Position numbers and translations under genes: made by a program
Origin: Lachnospiraceae bacterium
Lineage (GTDB): Bacteria; Bacillota; Clostridia; Lachnospirales; Lachnospiraceae
DNA length: 64,000 nt
Assembly (NCBI GenBank): GCA_009774215.1
Contig: VSNH01000004.1
Span: 1-64,000 of the forward strand
Direction: 5' to 3'
The notes under the pieces: generated by a model
What the model was told of the DNA's origin: nothing
Seen by the model: only the letters and a program-made list of their open reading frames with translations
The model's database searches: none
In this document: positions 59,147 to 64,000 of the stretch, in pieces
Layout of the letters: the number at the start of each line of letters is the position of its first letter
Numbering within the stretch: the stretch's first letter is position 1

Positions 59147-59524
59147 ATGGAGGTGAGGAAAACGGGAAGAGAACGGGATAAACCCATTTACAGAGTATGC
59201 CGTGAGTGTACATATTATAAAAACTACTTAAAGACAAAGAGAAAGAAGAGAGCGGGTGGTTTCTTCTTTAAATGTCTGGTAAGCCTGGTCGTCTTACATG
59301 GAATGGTCTGCGTATCTATGTCTTACATTCTGGCATGGATGGAACATTCCCATGTAGTGGAAAGCGTAAGTTCTACGATCATTACCGAGATTGTCGCACC
59401 AATCGTCGTGTATGGTGCGACAAAGACGATCGAGAATATTTTCGAGAAAAACAGGCTCAAATTTAGTGAACCAATAGGAGCAGTTGCACCGGTGCAACCG
59501 GTAGAAATGGAGGAAGAATTATGA
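59147..59524 (+). CDS. Holin-like membrane protein
   Basis: 125 residues. A basic N-terminus with CRECTYYKNY, two hydrophobic helices (CLVSLVVLHGMVCVSMSYILAW and TIITEIVAPIVVYGAT) and a soluble acidic tail. Position just before holin and endolysin suggests a lysis role. Confidence 0.6.
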   Translation: MEVRKTGRERDKPIYRVCRECTYYKNYLKTKRKKRAGGFFFKCLVSLVVLHGMVCVSMSYILAWMEHSHVVESVSSTIITEIVAPIVVYGATKTIENIFEKNRLKFSEPIGAVAPVQPVEMEEEL

Positions 59525-59829
59525 CAGTAACAGCATTTTTAATTATTTTGGCATCTAGTGCGGCGATTACTTCACTGTTAACGGAAGGAATTAAGAAATT
59601 TTTGGATGAGCAGAAGGTTACATATGCATCGAACATTCTCGTTCTTGCCATTGCGGTCATTGTTGGCTGCGGGGCGACAGTAATCTACTACGTCAATTGT
59701 CAGATTCCTTTTACGGCTTTGAATAGCGTATACCTCGCGCTGATGGGGATTGCGAACTGGCTCGGGGCAACACTGGGATATGATAAAGTGCGGCAGACGA
59801 TCGCGCAGATCGGGGCAAAGGAGGGTTGA
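59521..59829 (+). CDS. Phage holin candidate
   Basis: 102 residues with two or three membrane helices (FLIILASSAAITSLLTEGIK, ILVLAIAVIVGCGATVIYYV, YLALMGIANWLGATLG). Directly precedes the endolysin gene with a four-base gap, the normal holin position. Confidence 0.75.
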   Translation: MTVTAFLIILASSAAITSLLTEGIKKFLDEQKVTYASNILVLAIAVIVGCGATVIYYVNCQIPFTALNSVYLALMGIANWLGATLGYDKVRQTIAQIGAKEG

Positions 59830-59832
59830 GGT

Positions 59833-61002
59833 ATGAAAATAAGTCAGAAAGGCATAGACTTGATCAAAAAATTCGAGGGGTGCCGGCTCGATTCATACAA
59901 GTGCTCGGCAGGCAAGTGGACGATCGGTTATGGACACACGGCAGGGGTCACGGCAGGGCAGAAGATATCACAGGCGCAGGCGGAAGCATATCTCCGCGCC
60001 GATCTGGAAAAGTTTGAGAAGCTGGTCGCGAAGTATGACAACGTATATCGCTGGACGCAGAATGAGTTTGATGCGCTGGTGTCATTTGCGTATAATACAG
60101 GCAGCATCGACAAGCTGACAGTGAACGGGAAACGGACAAAGGCGGAAGTCTCGGAGAAGATTCTCCTTTACGTCAAGGACGGAAACGGCAATGTTCTGCA
60201 GGGGCTCGTGAATCGGCGTAAAGCAGAGCAGGAGCTGTTTCTCAAGGCACCGTCCGCAGGGGAAGTGCCAGCGTCAAAGCCATCTGGAATATCAAAGGTC
60301 CTGATCGGAAGTGCGAGGCAGGACGAGAACGGGCGTTACGCTGGAGGAGCCGCCGGTGACCAGACAGGCAAGGAAGTTTCAACGCAGGAATTTTATAAGC
60401 ATTCAAAAGGCTGGTATGTACTCCGGGCAAAGAGAGCGGAGGTGGCGGCGAAACTTGCCAGCGCCATGCAGGCGGCATGTGACAACCAGAATATTGGTTA
60501 TGACCAGGGGCAGCGGCTCGATATCATCATCCAGCTCCGCAAGTATGGGTCGCTCGGCGGGATCACAGTAAAGACTGAGGCTGACTGCAGTTCCCTTGTC
60601 CGTGCGTGCTGTATCGAGGCGGGATTTGACCCGGGCAATTTCACGACCAGCGATGAGGTGGCAGCTCTGGCGGGGACAGGCTATTTTGAACCGAAGGCGT
60701 CCGTCACATCAGCGGCGCAGCTCCGCGAGGGGGACATCCTTGTGACAAAAACAAAGGGTCATACGGTTATCGTTGTTTATACGGGCAGTTCAATGAGCAG
60801 GCAAACGATCAGGCGCGGAAGCAAAGGGGCAGACGTTCTCTATTTGCAGAAGCGGCTTGTCGCGAAGGGCTACTATATTGGGGAAATCGACAGTGATTTC
60901 GGCAAACAAACTGAGAATGCGGTCAAAGCATACCAGGACGAGCATGGGCTTGTAACTGATGGCATCGTAGGGGCTAAGACGTGGGCATCCCTTGAAAAGT
61001 AG
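59833..61002 (+). CDS. Endolysin: GH24 lysozyme + NlpC/P60-like domain + peptidoglycan-binding domain
   Basis: 389 residues. The N-terminal GH24 lysozyme (about 1-145) has the T4-type triad E15-x8-C24-x5-T30 (KKFEGC ... KCSAGKWTIGYGH). The centre (about 155-315) has Cys in EADCSSLVRACC and His in TKGHTVIVVY, an amidase/NlpC-P60-like fold. The C-terminal PG_binding_1 domain (about 318-389: GSKGADVLYLQKRLVAKGYY) anchors it. Two cleavage activities are therefore predicted. RBS GGAGGGTTGAGGT. Confidence 0.92.
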   Translation: MKISQKGIDLIKKFEGCRLDSYKCSAGKWTIGYGHTAGVTAGQKISQAQAEAYLRADLEKFEKLVAKYDNVYRWTQNEFDALVSFAYNTGSIDKLTVNGKRTKAEVSEKILLYVKDGNGNVLQGLVNRRKAEQELFLKAPSAGEVPASKPSGISKVLIGSARQDENGRYAGGAAGDQTGKEVSTQEFYKHSKGWYVLRAKRAEVAAKLASAMQAACDNQNIGYDQGQRLDIIIQLRKYGSLGGITVKTEADCSSLVRACCIEAGFDPGNFTTSDEVAALAGTGYFEPKASVTSAAQLREGDILVTKTKGHTVIVVYTGSSMSRQTIRRGSKGADVLYLQKRLVAKGYYIGEIDSDFGKQTENAVKAYQDEHGLVTDGIVGAKTWASLEK

Positions 61003-61017
61003 TATACATACGTAGTA

Positions 61018-61055
61018 AAAAAATGGCGGTAGGTGTTATTCTACCGCCATTTTGA
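61018..61055. terminator. Bidirectional terminator between lysis and GNAT genes
   Basis: AAAATGGCGGTAG / CTACCGCCATTTT, a 13-bp perfect stem with A and T flanks, between convergent genes. Confidence 0.8.
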
Positions 61056-61067
61056 TATAATATACTG

Positions 61068-61694
61068 TCAAAACATTGCGAATAACTGAAGTAAGTAATC
61101 TCCATTGATATCTGTTTCATCTCTGTCCAGTGTTCTTTTTCCGAATACTTTAAAATTGTTTTTTGTATAAAACGATAATAATTTTTCTTTATCTTCGCAT
61201 TCAAGATACATAAATCTTCCGCCGATTTCGTTTTGGATATTACGGATTTTGTTAACTGCCAAGTGAAGTAAGTCGGCGCCAGAGATAAGGGTATCGTTTC
61301 CATCAGAATAGTTTTTGCCTAGTTGGGCGATCAGTGGGGCGGAAACCGTGTATTCTTGTTGGGCCTCATCATATACACCTTGATTTTTAAGTTTTTTCGC
61401 TTCTGTATTGCTCAGGACAGCTCTATCAACAGTGATAACTTTATATGTAATAGTATAATAGCCCACAAACTCCCTGTATTTTTTATCTTCGGTTTCCCAG
61501 AAAACTAAATGTGTTTTTGCAGTAGTTCTTTTTGAAAACTCAATAGCCTTATACTTTATAAAATTTTCGATGTCTTTATTTATCGGGCACGAAAAAGTGG
61601 AGAGAATGTTTTTTGTTTCATCCTCTCCTAGTTGGTCAAGCATATTACACAGATTCATTTCTACAAAATGTGTTTTGACAAACTTTTGTTCCAT
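61068..61694 (-). CDS. GNAT-fold acetyltransferase, probable toxin of a TA pair
   Basis: 208 residues. The C-terminal half looks like a GNAT domain (FMYLECEDKEKLLSFYTKN, then NFKVFGKR) and the middle has an acetyl-CoA-type strand (VGYYTITYKVITV). GNAT toxins acetylate charged tRNAs or other targets. ATG 61694 begins one base after the stop of the small upstream gene, so the two are coupled. AT-rich, minus strand, beside attR, as expected for a moron. Confidence 0.65.
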   Translation of the reverse strand: MEQKFVKTHFVEMNLCNMLDQLGEDETKNILSTFSCPINKDIENFIKYKAIEFSKRTTAKTHLVFWETEDKKYREFVGYYTITYKVITVDRAVLSNTEAKKLKNQGVYDEAQQEYTVSAPLIAQLGKNYSDGNDTLISGADLLHLAVNKIRNIQNEIGGRFMYLECEDKEKLLSFYTKNNFKVFGKRTLDRDETDINGDYLLQLFAMF

Positions 61695-61695
61695 A

Positions 61696-61872
61696 TCATA
61701 TGTTTTTACCAAAGAATTCTTTGATTTTATCTCCTGTAAGTTCGTTACATTCCCTTGTCAGTGGTGCCGGCTTATACTTACTATTTTCTGCTTGGCTTAA
61801 AGCTGCAACAAATGTATGGGCAAGTTGTTTATCTCTTATTTTTACGTCTTTTAGGATACTTTTAGTTGCCAT
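61696..61872 (-). CDS. Small protein coupled to the GNAT gene (antitoxin candidate)
   Basis: 58 residues, MATKSILKDVKIRDKQLAHT to KIKEFFGKNI, behind a strong GGAGGTGATACGT. A short basic protein directly upstream of a GNAT gene is the usual arrangement for antitoxin-toxin operons. No DNA-binding fold is obvious. Confidence 0.6.
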   Translation of the reverse strand: MATKSILKDVKIRDKQLAHTFVAALSQAENSKYKPAPLTRECNELTGDKIKEFFGKNI

Positions 61873-62120
61873 ACGTATCACCTCCAAATAATACATCGGC
61901 AAAATCTTGGATTTTCTTGTGTAACAAAATATAATATTATATATATTTAAGTAAATATTATTTAATTATATATATATAATATATGTTTTTTATTATTGTT
62001 ATTATAACTGAAAAAAGGGAAAAAACAATACATTTATAAAAAATAATCCATCTAAATGAATTTATTTGTGTTATGTCGATAGGTATGATACAAGATATAG
62101 AAATTTGATGTTACATTCCT
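61873..62120. other. Very AT-rich gene-free gap before attR
   Basis: Almost pure A/T runs (61925-62055) with no supportable gene. It must contain the promoter of the GNAT pair and the phage arm of attR. Confidence 0.5.
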
Positions 62121-62134
62121 ATCGGCACGCCGAT
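62121..62134. other. attR core
   Basis: ATCGGCACGCCGAT; phage on the left, M23 peptidase coding on the right. Crossover is placed at AC (62127-62128) by comparison with attL. Confidence 0.75.
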
Positions 62135-62597
62135 CATCGCCGTGGAATCCGGCTATGTGGAAGCCCTCGGCTGGAACCAGTACGGCGGCTGGCGTATCGG
62201 CATCCGCAGCTTTGACAAAAAACGCTACTATTACTATGCCCATCTGCGGCAGAACTATCCTTATGCGGAGGGGCTTGCGGAAGGATCTGTGGTGACGGCG
62301 GGGGATGTGATCGGCTACATGGGGCATACCGGCTACAGCACGACGGAGAATGTAAACAATATCAAAACCGTACATCTGCACTGGGGACTGCAGCTTATCT
62401 TTGACGAGTCCCAGAAAGAAGGGAACAACGAAATCTGGGTGGACTGCTATGAGCTGTCCAAATTTCTTTACAAAAACCGCTGCGAGGTGGAGAAGGTGGG
62501 AGACACCAGAGAGTGGAAAAGAGTTGTGCCCATGACAGATCCGACAGCGGAGATATACAGGAAACGGACGGAAACTGGCGTTCGAAACAAAAATTAG
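62129..62597 (+). pseudogene. M23 family metallopeptidase, 3' part
   Basis: The catalytic half cut off by the prophage: GTPIIAVESGYVEALGWNQ, YYYYAHLRQNYPYAEGLAEG and the second zinc motif HLHWGLQL, ending at TAG 62597. Joined at the att core to 14872-15506 it gives one frame of about 370 residues. Without the upstream half it has no start or membrane anchor. Confidence 0.85.
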
Positions 62598-62637
62598 CAA
62601 AGTGCACAAAAATAATCCGGAAGCGGAAAATAACTTG

Positions 62638-62666
62638 TTGAAAATAAGTAATGATTCAGCTATACT
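62638..62666 (+). promoter_or_regulatory. Promoter of the chemotaxis receptor gene
   Basis: TTGAAA (62638-62643), 17-base spacer, TATACT (62661-62666), about 70 bases before the ATG. Confidence 0.55.
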
Positions 62667-62734
62667 TTTGATAAAGCTATTTGTTATTTTGGCAAATGTT
62701 TTAGTAACAGGAGAGGGGTTATAGGAGAGGGATT

Positions 62735-64000
62735 ATGGGTAAAACAGAAAACAGTGTATCAGAGAACAAGAGTCAGGCGGCGCGGCTGAAAAGGCTTGTG
62801 CGTCAGGCGTTCGTGTCAGTGGCAGCTGGGGCGGTGTTGCTGCTTGCGCTTATCTTTTTCAACATGGCTATGTCCGGTATACATAGTGCGCAGGTCAACA
62901 CGACCGTGGCGTTAAATCAGTACCGGATTGCGTCAAAGACACTGACGTATGATATTCAGTCCTATGCCGTCACGGGGGAACAGCGTTACTATGACGGCTA
63001 TATGAAGGAGCTGAACGAGGACAAGAACAGGGAGAAGGCGCTTGCGGCGCTGAAGAAGTGCGACCTCAAAGAGAGTGAGTGGACAAGCTTAAACCAGATA
63101 GCCGATATGTCGAACCACCTTGTTCCTTTGGAGGAGCAGGCGATCGCGCATGTGCAGGCGGGGGATTTGGCGGCAGCGCAGGCATGTGTGTTCAGCGCGG
63201 AATACGGTGATTCGGTAGAGCAGATCAGCAAGCAGACGGATGATACGATTCTTACCATTTTGAACAGAAAAGACAAAAGGCAGACGGCAATGAAGGTGAT
63301 GCAGTATCTGATGGAGCTTTTGTTTGCGCTGTCTTTCCTGTATCTTGTGAGAGAGTTTATCAAGACGATTAAGTTTTCCAAGAATGAGCTTTTGGAGCCG
63401 ATCGTGAAGGTGTCTGACCAGATGGAAGTGCTGGCGGGCGGAGAATTTCATGTGGAGCTCGAGCTGGAAACGGATGAGAGCGAGGTTGGCAGGATGGTTG
63501 CAGCCATCGCCTTTATGAAGGAAAATCTGCTTGGCATGATACGGGAGATTACCCAGACGCTGGAGCAGATGGGCAACGGCAATTATCGGGTTGACATCAG
63601 GCAGGAGTATGTGGGCGAGTTTATCTCTATCAAAGATTCTCTTGTGCAGATTGCGGAGAAGATGCGGGAAACGCTCGGAACTCTTCGCAATGTCTCGGGG
63701 CAGATCGACAGCGGGTCGGAGCAGCTTGCGTTTGCGGCGCAGGATCTGGCCGAGAACTGTACGCTGCAGGCAGCGCAGGTATCGGAGCTGATGACGGCCT
63801 TCGACGCGATGACCAAGAGCATGGAGGAGAATGCGCGGGAGGCGGAAGAATCCGCGAGCATGGCTTCGGCGGCTGGTATGACACTGTCAAAGGGTAATGA
63901 GAAATTACAGGAGTTGAAGAGATCGATTCAGGAGGTCGGCAGATGCTCCGAACAGATCAGCACGATTATTGAGGCGATAGAGGACATTGCGTCCCAGACG
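62735..64000 (+). CDS. Methyl-accepting chemotaxis protein (partial, runs off the window)
   Basis: 422 visible residues: a cytoplasmic start, a first membrane helix (about 26-48), an extracellular four-helix-type sensor (about 49-185, with YRIASKTLTYDIQSYAVTGE), a second helix (LMELLFALSFLYLVREF), a HAMP domain, and the first part of the methyl-accepting signalling coiled coil. The ligand is unknown. ATG 62735 follows ATAGGAGAGGG. No stop before 64000. Confidence 0.88.
   Translation, partial: MGKTENSVSENKSQAARLKRLVRQAFVSVAAGAVLLLALIFFNMAMSGIHSAQVNTTVALNQYRIASKTLTYDIQSYAVTGEQRYYDGYMKELNEDKNREKALAALKKCDLKESEWTSLNQIADMSNHLVPLEEQAIAHVQAGDLAAAQACVFSAEYGDSVEQISKQTDDTILTILNRKDKRQTAMKVMQYLMELLFALSFLYLVREFIKTIKFSKNELLEPIVKVSDQMEVLAGGEFHVELELETDESEVGRMVAAIAFMKENLLGMIREITQTLEQMGNGNYRVDIRQEYVGEFISIKDSLVQIAEKMRETLGTLRNVSGQIDSGSEQLAFAAQDLAENCTLQAAQVSELMTAFDAMTKSMEENAREAEESASMASAAGMTLSKGNEKLQELKRSIQEVGRCSEQISTIIEAIEDIASQT

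Larger units (their letters stand above)
15506..62127. mobile_element. Complete prophage, about 46.6 kb, contractile (P2-like) tail, serine-recombinase type
   Basis: Bounded by matching 14-base cores in the two halves of an M23 peptidase gene. It contains integration, lysogeny, replication, packaging, head, contractile tail, fibre and lysis genes in conventional order, nearly all rightward apart from the integration/lysogeny genes at the left end, three small early genes, the IS630 transposase, one XRE gene and the right-end GNAT pair. Only accessory genes near attL look broken. An IS630 element sits between genes without disrupting one. Confidence 0.92.

Overview
The window is a piece of a Gram-positive, low-to-mid-GC anaerobe of the Clostridia, most likely a Lachnospiraceae member. 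This is an inference from the ECF A-A'-T/truA/rplM/rpsI cluster, the long HPF, the DUF1576 and YitT membrane proteins, strong Shine-Dalgarno sequences and GTG/TTG starts. A chromosomal backbone (1-15505 and 62128-64000) is interrupted by one complete-looking prophage of about 46.6 kb.

Left backbone: a partial minus-strand membrane gene (1-90); the energy-coupling module ecfA1-ecfA2-ecfT with truA; rplM-rpsI behind a strong promoter and a probable L13 leader; tRNA-Ala(CGC) and tRNA-Val(CAC); YitT and MATE membrane proteins; a minus-strand EfpI/YmfI-like reductase; a TrxB-like flavoprotein; a secreted SH3b-NlpC/P60 hydrolase; long HPF; a small conserved protein; a DUF1576 membrane protein. The intergenic spaces carry at least three families of dispersed palindromic repeats, one with clear compensatory changes between copies.

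Prophage: it sits inside an M23 metallopeptidase gene and separates its two zinc-ligand motifs. A large serine recombinase lies at attL. The reconstructed attB and attP share ATCGGnACGCCGAT with dyad symmetry and an inferred AC crossover. Rightward the order is: decayed accessory genes; a lysogeny module (repressor, ImmA/IrrE protease, Cro-like protein, repeated operators); an early region with three successive convergent small-gene pairs sharing a duplicated promoter and hairpin leader; an HUH Rep-like replication gene, RNase H-like, HTH, PcfK-like and PcfJ genes; a late-regulator candidate; an IS630-family element; a moron block with a type I toxin/antisense RNA pair, an XRE repressor facing an ORF6N antirepressor gene, and a second small hydrophobic peptide; then packaging, head and a P2-like contractile tail (TerS, TerL GpA type, portal, protease-capsid fusion, gpZ-like protein, sheath, tube, frameshifted chaperone, tape measure, X, D, V, U, W, J, I, fibres); lysis genes ending in a three-domain endolysin; and, next to attR, an AT-rich GNAT/small-protein pair that looks like a toxin-antitoxin unit.

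Right backbone: the 3' part of the M23 gene and the start of a methyl-accepting chemotaxis protein that leaves the window. Structural and lysis genes look intact, so the element is probably excisable, and excision would rebuild the M23 gene in frame.
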